Assembly: GCA_964636985.1 (NCBI GenBank)
Contig: CAZWSX010000012.1
Coordinates: 124,001-188,000 of the forward strand
Reading direction: 5' to 3'
Source: CAZWSX01 sp964636985
Lineage (GTDB): Bacteria; Planctomycetota; Planctomycetia; Pirellulales; Pirellulaceae
Length of the DNA: 64,000 nucleotides
Shown here: in pieces, positions 9,301 through 18,472 of the stretch
How positions within the stretch are numbered: position 1 is the stretch's first letter
Layout: every line of letters starts with the position of its first letter
Position numbers and translations under genes: made by a program
Notes under the pieces: generated by a model
What the model saw: the letters and a program-made list of their open reading frames with translations, nothing else
What the model was told of the DNA's origin: nothing
Databases searched by the model: none

Positions 9301-12300
9301 TAGACAAACCGTTCCAGTTCACAACGGCATCGATAGCGCTGCGTATTGCTTTGTGTGTAGCCGTTCATGTAGCCGCCGATCGGCGTTCGGTTTTTATACA
9401 GGTTTCCTCCGCCGGACCGGCCATCCAGGACGAGCGTCGAGGCTAACCGCTCTTCGCCGGTATCCATGTCCATATTGCCGACAAACGGAGACGTGGAAAC
9501 ATACTCCCGCAAAACGGTGTTTGGGGCGTTGTTGCCTTGATCGACCGTCGATTGGAAATCGTACGAGGGTTCGAACGCGAAACTCTGGCGGATCGGTGTG
9601 CCAGCCGCCGTCACAATCAAATTCCGCTCCGGCAAATAATCCTGCCGCTCTTCGCCCGCCGGAATGTGCTCGCTAATGGCCAACCGCCACACCGGTGTGG
9701 TGAGTGCTCCCGTCGCGGGATGCGAAGCAACGGCGTCAACGCGCAGTCTTGTTCGGTCGAGGCCTCCGTTATATTCGTAGAGCGGTTGCGGCCCGTAGGA
9801 ACGATCCGCGGTTTCGGGTGCGCCCGCGCCGGCGCGCACTTCGGGGTTTCTGGGGTTTCGCAGTTCGACGAACAGCGACCCCTGCGGCAGTGCCAACTGG
9901 TCCATGTCGTCGTCATAACCGCTCGTTTTCGTACGCATGGCGTAGTAAGGAGAGTCGTGAACGCGGCGGTCGTGCGTTGCCAAGGTCTCGGTGATAACCA
10001 TGTCGGGCTGTTCGCTACCCCACACGACTCTCCGCTCTGGGAAGTTGAAGCGATCAACGTCGTCTTCGGTGCCGAGGATGCCGTCCACCGACCACCCGTT
10101 CCACGGATTGACGTCGTATTCAAAGGCCGTCATGACGCCATCGGGGTCCATCGCATCGACGGCATTGACCGCCCATTGGGCGATCTTTCGCGCAAGCATC
10201 TCGCGCGCCGCCCACTGCGCCTGCGTCAGCCCTGCAAACTGGGGCGTATTCTGCGTGTAATTTGTGTTGCGGTAATCGAATTCGTCTTTGAACATGAAGT
10301 CGGCGACGCTTGGATCAATCATCAACGACATCAAGCAGTACAAATGCCTGGCCAGCAACTGACGCTGCGACAAATAAACTCCCGTTGTATTGACAAGCTG
10401 GAAGTTGTTGGCGGCATGTGGACGGCGACTGGCGGCATCCGTTCGTAGATAGCCACGGATATCGGGCACATCGTTTTGGTTGGCATACGCAGGCGGAGTC
10501 GTGGTATAGGCTGCCCCCATGGGTCCGAGATAGCTGGGCGCATCGTCTTCGAAGTAGCGATTGAGATTCAACTTTTCGCCGTGCAGGATCTCCCACGGCA
10601 ACATGCGACGCAACTGATCGTCGTAAGTGATCGCCTCGTACTGAAGGCCCGGGTCCCACCCGGCCAACGAGTCGATCTGTGCTTGGACATTCGGATCACC
10701 TGCGGCGTTCGGCAGGTTGGGAACCATCTGCCAAGGTTGCAGCAGAGGTCTGCCCAGGTACCGTGCGGTCGGGTTGGTCGTAGTGAGGTCTTGCCGGAAC
10801 CAGAGATTGTTGGGGTCGTCCGGTGGCTGAGCCTTAAACGTGTACTGGATGGGGACTCTGGTTGGATCGCCCATCGCAGGTAGCCGAGCTTTTGCGATCT
10901 CGGCGATCGATGAAGCAGAAAGCACTTGCTGCAAACGGCGGACGTTAAACGAGTAAGCAGACGGTTGGCCACCATTGGGAGCCGCACCAGCGATGCAGGG
11001 ATAGTCCCAGGTGTAAACCCGTGTCCCATTCGCAATGTTAAATGAGGTCGACTGCGTCCATTGACGCTTCAGCCACAGCGGCGCCGCGAAGTTGACCGAA
11101 GGAATATGCGAACTAAGCGTCGTGAACGCGTTGCGAATGCGCGGAAGGCCTGTGGAACCGGGCGACTGGTTGAGACCAAGAATCTGGAATAGGTGACTGT
11201 TCACCCCGGCGATGTCGAGATCGTTGGGCCGCAGGAGACGTTCCAACTCGTTGAGCGTAAAAGGAGAGTCGAGCGACGACGTTCCATAGGGGTTCGATTC
11301 GTATGTGCTGTTGACGAGGTCGAAGAGCCCGTTGTTAAAGCCGAAATTATAGAAGATCGGGTGTCCAAGCTTATCAACATAAATCGCGCCTCGACCTTGA
11401 ATGTCGAAGGGACTGCTCCCTGCGAGCGAGTATCCTGCCATGCCTGGCGCCGACACCATCCCCACGAAACCGTAAGGAGCATACGCCTGCATGGCCGTCA
11501 CCGGGCCAACCAGCTTTCGAAGTGCCTGGTAGTCGTTGACTGCGCTGTTCGTCGCATCGAGGCCAGGCAAACCTGGCTGGGCATAGAACAGATTTAGACC
11601 GGCGTTGGGTTCTAGAGTGCTGCTGTACCGCGCCAAGAGGAGCCGCGATAAGGTCGCAGTGGTTCCAGGAAAGAGGATAGACGGATCAATGTCGGCAGGC
11701 CCCACTCCGATGCCGCGTGTGAGCTGCATGGGCACGCTCGCGCCGGCGGCAACATTCGAAGTAATGGTGGTACGCAGCAGCATACCCGGGCCAGCATTGG
11801 GGTCGTGAGCATAATCTCCCGGCGAAACACCGGTCGTAACATTGACGACCGGGGCGCCCTGCGGAAGCGGCGCCACCTGGCCGAAGTTACCCACAGCGTT
11901 GATATTCAGCCGATTGTCCAGGTCCTGGACCATGATGGCGCAGAGGCGTTTGTAGCGGCGGCCGTCGGGCATCGTGACGATGGGAAGCCCGGGATCGATC
12001 CACACGCTGTCGCGAATGCCATCGTTGTCGTTGTCGACATCGAAAGCGTTCCGCGGCACGCCCCCCGCTGAACTGAAATTGTTCACCACATCGCTGATTA
12101 CCATATTTGCATAGGCGGTGTCCGCAGGCGTATTGACCAAGTAGTTGAACGTGTCCGCCGACGGCATGCCGCCGCGCACTGGGGAAAACGGATTGCTGCC
12201 GGAAAAGTTCGGGTTCATCGCAACGGACGGGCGGAACATCACTCGTCGCGTCACACTTTCGACATACCGAAGCCGGATGGCCCAATCGTTAGGTGGCGCC

Positions 12301-13949
12301 CCTCCCCAGAGCAACGGACCATCCGAGGGGTCGAGCACTCCATTGAGGCCATAAGGGAAAAAGAATGCAGCGACCTGAAGAGCGCGCGAGTTAATCCCCG
12401 AGAGAGGTCCCGATTGAGCGGTGTCTTCGGCCCCGCCTGTATCGTAGACCTTCGTGATCATCCGGTTAAACCAGTAATTGATCAGCGGGCCTTGGTGGAA
12501 CGATGGGCCAACATAGAAGGCATTGGGGTTGAAGAGTTGCGGATTGTTAATATCCGGGGTGCTGGGGTCCGCGATGTAACTAACCGGTATCTTTGCCGCC
12601 AGCCAGAGGTTCTGTGGGTCGTAAGCATCGTAGGGTTCGTTGGCGCCACGCTGTTCGGGATTGAGTGGAACAAAGGTAGGCGGGACGCTCGTACCATCGC
12701 TAGGAACTGCGGCCAGCGGATCTTCCTGGACCGAGTGCATGTAGGGCCCCGGGTCACGTTCAAGATTCCGGAGCGCTACTGAAACGTTGAAAGGGGGCGT
12801 TGGGTCGGGAGTGTAGGGCTGAGTGTAGATGTTCAGGCCCCCCATGGACCGCGCGGCATTTTCATACTTCGCGAAGTGGGGCATCAGTGCCACCAGATTT
12901 TCAACACGTCTGCGCTTATCTCGAATGACGCGCGGCGTGTCGCTGGTCGGTGGGAACATCGCGTTGTACAAACTGCTGCCAAAGCCACCAGTACCATACG
13001 CGTTACCTGCGTCTAGGGCACGGTGCCAACCATCCGTCTGATTCAAGTTGCCAAACTGACCTATCGGGTCTTGGGAATCGGCACCCACAGGTGCAGGATT
13101 GTCGTTGTAGGTTAGCCCCCAAATAGCAGTGGGTGCGGGGGTCGTGGTGGCGAAGTTGCCTTGTTGCCAGCCGTGTCCAGAGCCTCCGTAGGGCTTGCCG
13201 CTTAGGAGAAAACGCGAGTTGACGAGCGTCGTCGCGAACTCCGGATTGTTGGCGATGTCGAGGGTATACAGATTTCGTCCCGAGAAGCTCGTCGCATCGA
13301 CCAGCAGCGCTGGCAGAACTCCGGTATTGATGTTGGCGGGATCGTAACCTCGGATGCGGACTGACTCGCCGGCCAATGGCCCCGAGACAAAGTGGATCCA
13401 GCAGCCGGTGTAGGCATTGGGAACGTCGGAGGTGGCTGCACCATCGCCAAGCAGCGTGGTCGTGTTGTTGAAATGGAAGCGGACGAACTGCTGCGCAGCC
13501 ATCAGTTGCGGATAGACAACGGTATTTTCCGTAAACGATACAACGTTGCCGAAGCCGGAGGCATGCATCCCGTAAAGGTCGCGAAGCAGACTGTGTCCCG
13601 CCAGCGAACTGGCATTACTAACGCCCGCCGCGGCCGATGCCAGCGCGGAGTCGTACGTGAAGCCGGTCGCAGGATCCGTGATCCGAGTGCCGCCCGCGTA
13701 TTGGTAGCTGGGTTCGCGCAGCAAATCGTAGAAGACTCGGTCAAGTTCCGATTGAGGCTTGTCGCGGTAGAACTCGAGCCGCTTGGACGCCGCGGCAGTG
13801 TCCTTATAGCGCGAGGCGATTACTGCATAGGTCACGCCCAGCAGCACGAATAGCACCAGCAGGCTGATCACAATCAGCAGCACCACACCCCGTTTGCGAC
13901 GGGCTCGTTCGCCAAGTCGTTGCCAGCGGCGAATTTGTTTAGCGCTCAT
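6306..13949 (-). CDS. Giant GspK-like minor pseudopilin / surface protein (2547 aa)
   Basis: One uninterrupted frame of 2547 codons from ATG 13949, preceded by AAGGA. The N-terminus is a basic stretch, then RRKRGVVLLIVISLLVLFVL, the GspK form of a type III signal/helix that lacks Glu5. The next residues, up to about 90, look like a pilin stalk. Around residues 637-654 is a calcium-loop-like DVDNDNDGIRDSVW, followed near 680 by LDNRLNINAVGN. Near residue 2228 is GKINLNT, the same kind of Leu-Asn-rich motif found in GspK. Standard GspK is about 320 residues, so this is roughly eight times larger and most of its length has no recognised domain. It is last in the operon. It may cap the pseudopilus and project a large extracellular head. 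The role is inferred from position and N-terminus. Confidence 0.75.
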   Translation of the reverse strand: MSAKQIRRWQRLGERARRKRGVVLLIVISLLVLFVLLGVTYAVIASRYKDTAAASKRLEFYRDKPQSELDRVFYDLLREPSYQYAGGTRITDPATGFTYDSALASAAAGVSNASSLAGHSLLRDLYGMHASGFGNVVSFTENTVVYPQLMAAQQFVRFHFNNTTTLLGDGAATSDVPNAYTGCWIHFVSGPLAGESVRIRGYDPANINTGVLPALLVDATSFSGRNLYTLDIANNPEFATTLVNSRFLLSGKPYGGSGHGWQQGNFATTTPAPTAIWGLTYNDNPAPVGADSQDPIGQFGNLNQTDGWHRALDAGNAYGTGGFGSSLYNAMFPPTSDTPRVIRDKRRRVENLVALMPHFAKYENAARSMGGLNIYTQPYTPDPTPPFNVSVALRNLERDPGPYMHSVQEDPLAAVPSDGTSVPPTFVPLNPEQRGANEPYDAYDPQNLWLAAKIPVSYIADPSTPDINNPQLFNPNAFYVGPSFHQGPLINYWFNRMITKVYDTGGAEDTAQSGPLSGINSRALQVAAFFFPYGLNGVLDPSDGPLLWGGAPPNDWAIRLRYVESVTRRVMFRPSVAMNPNFSGSNPFSPVRGGMPSADTFNYLVNTPADTAYANMVISDVVNNFSSAGGVPRNAFDVDNDNDGIRDSVWIDPGLPIVTMPDGRRYKRLCAIMVQDLDNRLNINAVGNFGQVAPLPQGAPVVNVTTGVSPGDYAHDPNAGPGMLLRTTITSNVAAGASVPMQLTRGIGVGPADIDPSILFPGTTATLSRLLLARYSSTLEPNAGLNLFYAQPGLPGLDATNSAVNDYQALRKLVGPVTAMQAYAPYGFVGMVSAPGMAGYSLAGSSPFDIQGRGAIYVDKLGHPIFYNFGFNNGLFDLVNSTYESNPYGTSSLDSPFTLNELERLLRPNDLDIAGVNSHLFQILGLNQSPGSTGLPRIRNAFTTLSSHIPSVNFAAPLWLKRQWTQSTSFNIANGTRVYTWDYPCIAGAAPNGGQPSAYSFNVRRLQQVLSASSIAEIAKARLPAMGDPTRVPIQYTFKAQPPDDPNNLWFRQDLTTTNPTARYLGRPLLQPWQMVPNLPNAAGDPNVQAQIDSLAGWDPGLQYEAITYDDQLRRMLPWEILHGEKLNLNRYFEDDAPSYLGPMGAAYTTTPPAYANQNDVPDIRGYLRTDAASRRPHAANNFQLVNTTGVYLSQRQLLARHLYCLMSLMIDPSVADFMFKDEFDYRNTNYTQNTPQFAGLTQAQWAAREMLARKIAQWAVNAVDAMDPDGVMTAFEYDVNPWNGWSVDGILGTEDDVDRFNFPERRVVWGSEQPDMVITETLATHDRRVHDSPYYAMRTKTSGYDDDMDQLALPQGSLFVELRNPRNPEVRAGAGAPETADRSYGPQPLYEYNGGLDRTRLRVDAVASHPATGALTTPVWRLAISEHIPAGEERQDYLPERNLIVTAAGTPIRQSFAFEPSYDFQSTVDQGNNAPNTVLREYVSTSPFVGNMDMDTGEERLASTLVLDGRSGGGNLYKNRTPIGGYMNGYTQSNTQRYRCRCELERFVYFTNGSPNLFTKHFVYGNNGDNSRTFSARNASGNTNIYLAPQQFMVVGPRQTTNFGAIQAKSLNPDNPYGTPDNIFDTGKGDLGWSLHRISLNPPGFTPRGNTNGNPVANYDANGVLMTPTVMNMPPVAVIAQRYQQLDATDNTTVLNYDNGHQNASYRGYVGLSVTEPLHLSDDQGTATSPTYYRRNIDAMATGPAGFYGAVAPPDQAEEPYVPDMPLDLQPYAPLRALEDKLMLHSGTYENRRIVFLQRLADPRVPWHRDANPYITIDWQTTDVTVFSGLDNTRKTTTGAQATAPNQMDMDPMTMAMNPRGVDAWNNPDNMQAENIDDPYSSTTDPDPKVGRMRSQVMTRERGFRNYPDQFERPNYPNFWNPVTSATWWDANNGYTAPTEAPNRYLYGMFNAPTLNGLNPIDWRRLPDFVSKQEQISEDQQILEFQPFQVPTLSGGPINGNLLLNTLGYENYSLGQRQTDGNIVYEDNTPPWNGIHDRQLASAMELLTVPASPSSRLGADFILPLLNDNGTGAAQQSTYSANIRIGGQPWGANGFFPSLLNMQWSSADTEDDVNYQGNGLITYTPQYGATGPNLTATGSALKRSDFVRIFDLVDIPSRFNGTEDFFSEELPTSYTAGGFQAFNSNAVASQPSPTSGSTFYNNGSANGWNGWESYRFPYNRASKMREPGKINLNTLYDRNVYQALVGDNSAAWLPKTSTTDPTPIDGFTRFLFARRGIPIALGNNDNDANSYGSTIAPAADQAITGVPANIRAMLPNVAYPSLINNPFRPASAADLMPVPVYADRTAAAGSLRHNMTMRNQSPVDATILRRDIALGPADEQPLFSFSAQTVVRPTPVDHLEHPYFRFQDQEQLANKVSGTSNVFAIWVTIGYFEVEPNYVNRETPGQNGLGASTGLPLGFVTPAQIVQAAGTGGVSQYLANNSNYIHIEYDVNHPDGTRLGAELGSDDATFARHRAFYIVDRSIPVAFEPGKTHNTERCVLLKRFIE

Positions 13950-14010
13950 GTGCGAATCCTTAGTGCTAATCCCGGGAACGAGCGTCCCCAATCGAGCAGA
14001 CAAGACGAGA

Positions 14011-15591
14011 TTACTGGAGTGGATAAGCCAACGTCACCGTCTTTTCAAAGACGGCCACCACCGAGGGAACAATCGTGACTTGAACCGCGAAGTTGCCAAC
14101 TTGCCAGTCGGGCCCTTCCAACGTGACGGCGCGGGCATGCCGACCGACGATCCCACCAAAGCTTCCGGCTTCGACCAACTCGCCAACGTTCACAACCCGA
14201 TACCATTGATGACGAATGACCGGGGGAGGAATGTTGTTGGCACCCACGTCGCGAGACAACCCGGTTTGACCGAAGTTGGCCGCCGCGGCGCTGGTGATGC
14301 CGGACAACAGGACCCAATCGTTGGCTCGGATATGGTTGAGAGGTGTCTGATTCGCGGCCGGCGTTTCGATGACGACTTCCCCTCCGGCAAAGCCACCAGA
14401 TAAAAACCCACGCGCCGGGCCGGCCGCTGGGCCGGCAATTTCAGCGACCATCTCATCGCTGGCCTGGCCACTCAGACCATTGCGGTTGAGGCCAAGGCCC
14501 GCACCGTTGTACCTGGCTGCGGCCGGGCTTGCCCCCGGGACTACATTGAATCGCGGGGGAGTCCGTCGGCGGTGCACCACAATCGACATGGTGTAAGTCG
14601 CGTTCGTACCAATCTCGTTGTTGATGGCGATGGGGCGCGTGTTGCCTAACGAGTTCACCGCCATCGTGGAACTGTAGGTACTCGCGTTGCTGTTTGTGAG
14701 GAGAGGGACGAAGGTCGCCATCCACGATAGATCCTGGTTGGTTTGGCGCTTCATCGTGTAGCGAAGGCTTGCGTCGTCGACCGTAAGTCCCTCTTGAATC
14801 GCCGGAAACGTGCGATCGGTAGGCGAGCGTTTGAACACGACGTCGTCAGGCATCGTGAACAATCGCTCGGCCTGCGCGGCGCTCATCGAAGAGGTCGTGG
14901 GAGCAAATGCGCCCGCGACCGCTCCCAGCGTCAGCCGCCGCATGTTGTAGATGGGCGTGACGGGAGTGCCCGCTCCATCGTCAAAGGGATGCTTTGTGAA
15001 GTAGGGAAAGAGCTGCAGGTCGTAGTTGGCCCCCATGTGCTGGTCGCGAACGTCCTGGTTCGCCGTCAAGTTGTCGCACATCGCGCCGGCGTTGGCCGGC
15101 AACAGCAGATCCATGTCGCTCAGCAAAAATGGGTCGATGCAAAACGATGTGATGGGGGGACTGTAGGGAGGCCGATCCAGACGTGTGAAAGGGGGATTGG
15201 GGGACTGTGTCAGCAATACATTCGCATCATACGCGGCTTGCCTGAAACCGTAGTCGATATTGATGTCGACAATGCCTGGGTTTCGCCCGTAGCCCAGGGG
15301 AGCATGCACGCCCGTGTAGAAAAACGTCCGCCACTGCAAAGGATTGCGTAAGCCGATGATGTCGGCGGTTTGCTGCGCGGCTTCGCCTGTCGCGGCGGCC
15401 TGGTCGGCGATCAAGCCGAGTTCCACCTGGCGAGCAGCAACAGGAATCAAGGCCACGGCCGCCAGCAATCCGATGGTCGCCACTCCGATCGAGAAGACCA
15501 CTTCGAGAAGTGTTACCCCTTCGCGATCGGTCATTCCATCGCGAGTGTGTGCCGTGATGGGATATCGCTTGCGAGAATTCCGCAATCGCAT
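14011..15591 (-). CDS. Large pseudopilin, GspI/PilV-like
   Basis: A 526-residue prepilin-like protein. The N-terminus has the type III signal DREG/VTLLEVVFSIGVATIGLL, with Glu at +5, cleaved by a prepilin peptidase. ATG 15591 is used because a GAGGGGG lies upstream and it sits 2 nt after the previous gene; an internal ATG at 15534 is also possible. GspI/PilV proteins are usually 120-200 residues, so the soluble part here is greatly enlarged and unrecognised. It is placed between the GspH-like gene and the giant GspK-like gene, as minor pseudopilins are in type II secretion operons. Confidence 0.75.
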   Translation of the reverse strand: MRLRNSRKRYPITAHTRDGMTDREGVTLLEVVFSIGVATIGLLAAVALIPVAARQVELGLIADQAAATGEAAQQTADIIGLRNPLQWRTFFYTGVHAPLGYGRNPGIVDINIDYGFRQAAYDANVLLTQSPNPPFTRLDRPPYSPPITSFCIDPFLLSDMDLLLPANAGAMCDNLTANQDVRDQHMGANYDLQLFPYFTKHPFDDGAGTPVTPIYNMRRLTLGAVAGAFAPTTSSMSAAQAERLFTMPDDVVFKRSPTDRTFPAIQEGLTVDDASLRYTMKRQTNQDLSWMATFVPLLTNSNASTYSSTMAVNSLGNTRPIAINNEIGTNATYTMSIVVHRRRTPPRFNVVPGASPAAARYNGAGLGLNRNGLSGQASDEMVAEIAGPAAGPARGFLSGGFAGGEVVIETPAANQTPLNHIRANDWVLLSGITSAAAANFGQTGLSRDVGANNIPPPVIRHQWYRVVNVGELVEAGSFGGIVGRHARAVTLEGPDWQVGNFAVQVTIVPSVVAVFEKTVTLAYPLQ

Positions 15592-15593
15592 CG

Positions 15594-17054
15594 TTACAGT
15601 CCCCCTCTGGAGTTCAAACTGTTCGCAAACAGGCGAGAATCTTCGATCAGGACGCGACGCCTGAATTCGGCGTTAATTGGGACGCCGTTGGCATCCCACT
15701 CGCGCTGCCCGCTCATGTCGCCCAGATCGCCTGCAGTTAATGAAGCGCGAATCACGGCAATGTCGGAAGTCGCGGCGGCTCCCGTTCGATTGTTGATGGT
15801 CACCCAAACGCTGGAACCGTCTCGAAGGTTGCCGTATGCGGTGTTGCGGGTGAGCGTGCCGGTATTGTTGTCGGCGGCGCGCACCCACACGCCTGCGGTC
15901 TGTACCAAAGCAGGTGCGTCGAGCTTGGCCATTTGTTTGCGCGAGCCAACCATCAAATGAAGCGCCGCATTGGGCCTGATGCCACTGAAGGTGTCGATCG
16001 ACCCGTTTTGTGCAAATAGGAGGACGGGGTTTTCGCCAGGAAGGTTTTGGCCTAAGGCGTATTCACTTCGACCAAAGCCCGAGCATCGAAGGTCGATCGC
16101 TGACCCGCTAGGGAGTTCCAGCACCGAATTCCCCACCCGCTGCGGCGGCAACAGGATTTGGTACTTGAGCAGTTGGCCCTTCTGCGGAAGGATCGGGGCG
16201 CCGATGGTATAGGGCTGATTGGTATTGGTGTTTTGCAACAGGTTGAGAGAACTAAGAATTCGCTGATCGGCCGGATACCAAGCCGGCTTGAGCGTCGGAC
16301 GATCGAGTGTGGTCACACCCGCTGCTTGAATGCGAAATCGGCCCGAAGTGAGGCCGCTGGCGAGCGTGACTCGGCGAGTAGGCGACTGACTCGTCGCGGG
16401 ATTGGGGTCGAGTTCGCGGATCCCTTCGAACCAGGGCCCCGTACCGTCAAATCGAATCCGAAAGGCCGATCCCTGTGGGATCAGCGCTTCGAGCGAACGG
16501 TCGACATCGCCACCCGTGTTCGCCATGACGTTCGCGAAATTGGCGGGACTGCCAAAGAACGTCAGATAGGCGAAGGGATTCGATGCGCCCCCATCGGCGC
16601 TGTTATAAGCTTGCATCACCGGCGGTGGGTCGGGATCGAAACCATTCGAAACGTCCGCAGGCGTACGCGGATTCGAGATAATCACACATGAGCCAGCCGC
16701 GGTACCTTGGAACATCGGCGGAACCTCGGCCAAGTAGAGCCGCGTTACGGCATCGCGGTCTTGTACGTCGGGCGCAACCTTCGGGTCGAGCGAGGTATCG
16801 AACATGACCCCTACTGGGCGACCGCGCAGCGCCGCCATGCTGCGCGCTTCCGCGCATAGCGCTTGCACTTGCCTCGCAGCTTCGCGATTCTTGCTGGAAG
16901 CATTGAGCGGCTTAAGGATCGGAACAGCCGCGGCCACTAGAAGGATCATGATGCTCACGGAAACCATCAACTCGGTCAACGTCAAGCCGGGCCGCAACTT
17001 TGGTTTGCGCGACTTCAACTTACCGGAGCGAACATGAGAGCGTGCAATCGTCAC
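15594..17054 (-). CDS. Large pseudopilin, GspH-like
   Basis: A 486-residue protein with a prepilin signal, RPG/LTLTELMVSVSIMILL, and Glu at +5. The following QVQALCAEARSMAALRGRPVGVMF resembles the GspH/FimT type, in which a short helix leads into a beta-rich domain. It starts at GTG 17054, preceded by AGGAGA at a suitable distance. It is 11 nt downstream of the preceding pseudopilin gene and 2 nt upstream of the next, so co-translation is likely. About 300 residues longer than usual GspH. Confidence 0.75.
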   Translation of the reverse strand: MTIARSHVRSGKLKSRKPKLRPGLTLTELMVSVSIMILLVAAAVPILKPLNASSKNREAARQVQALCAEARSMAALRGRPVGVMFDTSLDPKVAPDVQDRDAVTRLYLAEVPPMFQGTAAGSCVIISNPRTPADVSNGFDPDPPPVMQAYNSADGGASNPFAYLTFFGSPANFANVMANTGGDVDRSLEALIPQGSAFRIRFDGTGPWFEGIRELDPNPATSQSPTRRVTLASGLTSGRFRIQAAGVTTLDRPTLKPAWYPADQRILSSLNLLQNTNTNQPYTIGAPILPQKGQLLKYQILLPPQRVGNSVLELPSGSAIDLRCSGFGRSEYALGQNLPGENPVLLFAQNGSIDTFSGIRPNAALHLMVGSRKQMAKLDAPALVQTAGVWVRAADNNTGTLTRNTAYGNLRDGSSVWVTINNRTGAAATSDIAVIRASLTAGDLGDMSGQREWDANGVPINAEFRRRVLIEDSRLFANSLNSRGGL

Positions 17055-17065
17055 GTTCGAGTCTC

Positions 17066-18328
17066 CTATTGGTTGTTCTCGCCACCGAGTTCGATGGCGT
17101 GATTGGTGATGTTGTCGATGTACTCAGGCCGCTGATTCCCATTGGTGTCGTAGCAGGCGCCGATCCACGGTTCGATAGCGCCGCCATTCTGGATCAGGAC
17201 GTAAGGATCGGTGGGGATGCTGAAATCCATTGGTGCTTGCGAAGGGAATTGCAACTGACGCGCTACCGCTGGGCTGGTGCCTGTGGTGAAGTAGGCAAAC
17301 GCAGGATCACCAGGAGCGGCGTTGGGGGGATCGTACGTCAAGCGGATATCCGCTTGCTTATCGGGACCGTTTGAAAAGATCAGCGGTCGAAGCGCAAACG
17401 GCCTCCATTGCCAGGTGACATTGGGGGGCGTTTGCGCGGGCGCCATGGGAACACCGGCCCAGCGTGCCTCGATGCGGAGCAAATCAATCGACTCAACCTG
17501 ATCGAGTTCGGGATAGAGATAAGCACCGTTGCCGGGATTTTGTTGAATGATCGATTGCGTCGTCAGCGCGGGGTAGCCGCTATTCGCTGCAATCGTTCCG
17601 CCATCGTCGACGTAGGGCGCACTTCCCCAGTCGGGAGGATTGGATACAAATCCAGGCGCCCAGCGAAGGAAAGAGATGGGGCGTCCCCAGCCATCCAGAA
17701 TCTCTTTCATGCCATCGTTATCGAAGTCGCCAATTTCGTCTCGCGAAAAATTGGCTAGGGCCGTTCGATCCCCGTCGCGCATTTGCGAAAGAATGAGGTA
17801 GAGACACTCGGCGTTTTCGAACTCCCGGGTGATCTGCGGCGCGGCCCCGACTTTTTGAATCTGACGTAAATACCCAAGCGTTACAGCGGGTGTTGTTGGC
17901 AGCGTCACAGGAGGACCGCCCTCCTGAATCGAAAGGACAGCCGGGCCGATAGGGGTCAAGGTGTTGCCTGCGCCGATGCTAACAAAGTCGCTATATCGAT
18001 CAGGCAACTCCAGCCGCATTAAATCACGCAGGGCGTAAAGGCGATATCTCGCCTCGTAGACAGGGCGATTTTGCTGAACAATAAGGGGGAGCCCAGGTGG
18101 ATACTGCAGCCGCACGGAGCGGAAGCGGTACTCGTTGACCTTCTCCATGATCAATTTATCGATCTTGGTGATGATCATCGCCGTCCGCTGTTTGCGAGCG
18201 TCGGTGAGCGCGCCGCTCATTGCCGCTGCGATCATCCCCATCATGATCCCGATGATCGCCATCACGACGATCAATTCCGTCAGCGTGAACGACGGCCGCT
18301 CGATCGTCTTTCTTGGGTAAGTAATCAT
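17066..18328 (-). CDS. Large pseudopilin with Ser at the cleavage site
   Basis: A 420-residue protein with a prepilin helix FTLTELIVVMAIIGIMMG followed by a long charged helix. The residue before the expected cut is Ser (ERPS/FTLTE) instead of Gly. Prepilin peptidases tolerate some substitutions, but this is unusual. ATG 18328 is used since an upstream extension of 20 residues would precede the signal without purpose. No specific pseudopilin class is clear. It lies between the GspG-like and GspH-like genes, fitting a minor pseudopilin. Confidence 0.7.
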   Translation of the reverse strand: MITYPRKTIERPSFTLTELIVVMAIIGIMMGMIAAAMSGALTDARKQRTAMIITKIDKLIMEKVNEYRFRSVRLQYPPGLPLIVQQNRPVYEARYRLYALRDLMRLELPDRYSDFVSIGAGNTLTPIGPAVLSIQEGGPPVTLPTTPAVTLGYLRQIQKVGAAPQITREFENAECLYLILSQMRDGDRTALANFSRDEIGDFDNDGMKEILDGWGRPISFLRWAPGFVSNPPDWGSAPYVDDGGTIAANSGYPALTTQSIIQQNPGNGAYLYPELDQVESIDLLRIEARWAGVPMAPAQTPPNVTWQWRPFALRPLIFSNGPDKQADIRLTYDPPNAAPGDPAFAYFTTGTSPAVARQLQFPSQAPMDFSIPTDPYVLIQNGGAIEPWIGACYDTNGNQRPEYIDNITNHAIELGGENNQ

Positions 18329-18472
18329 TGCGGACTTCTCGCTAACAGGGGGCAAACTCTTCAATGGCGAACTGCACTGGCAACACACACCCGGCCCAAT
18401 GCCGCATGCATGGGAGCCGTGTACTTGTTAACGCAAAACGGATCGCGACCGGCCGGTCACGCCGGACGCTGG

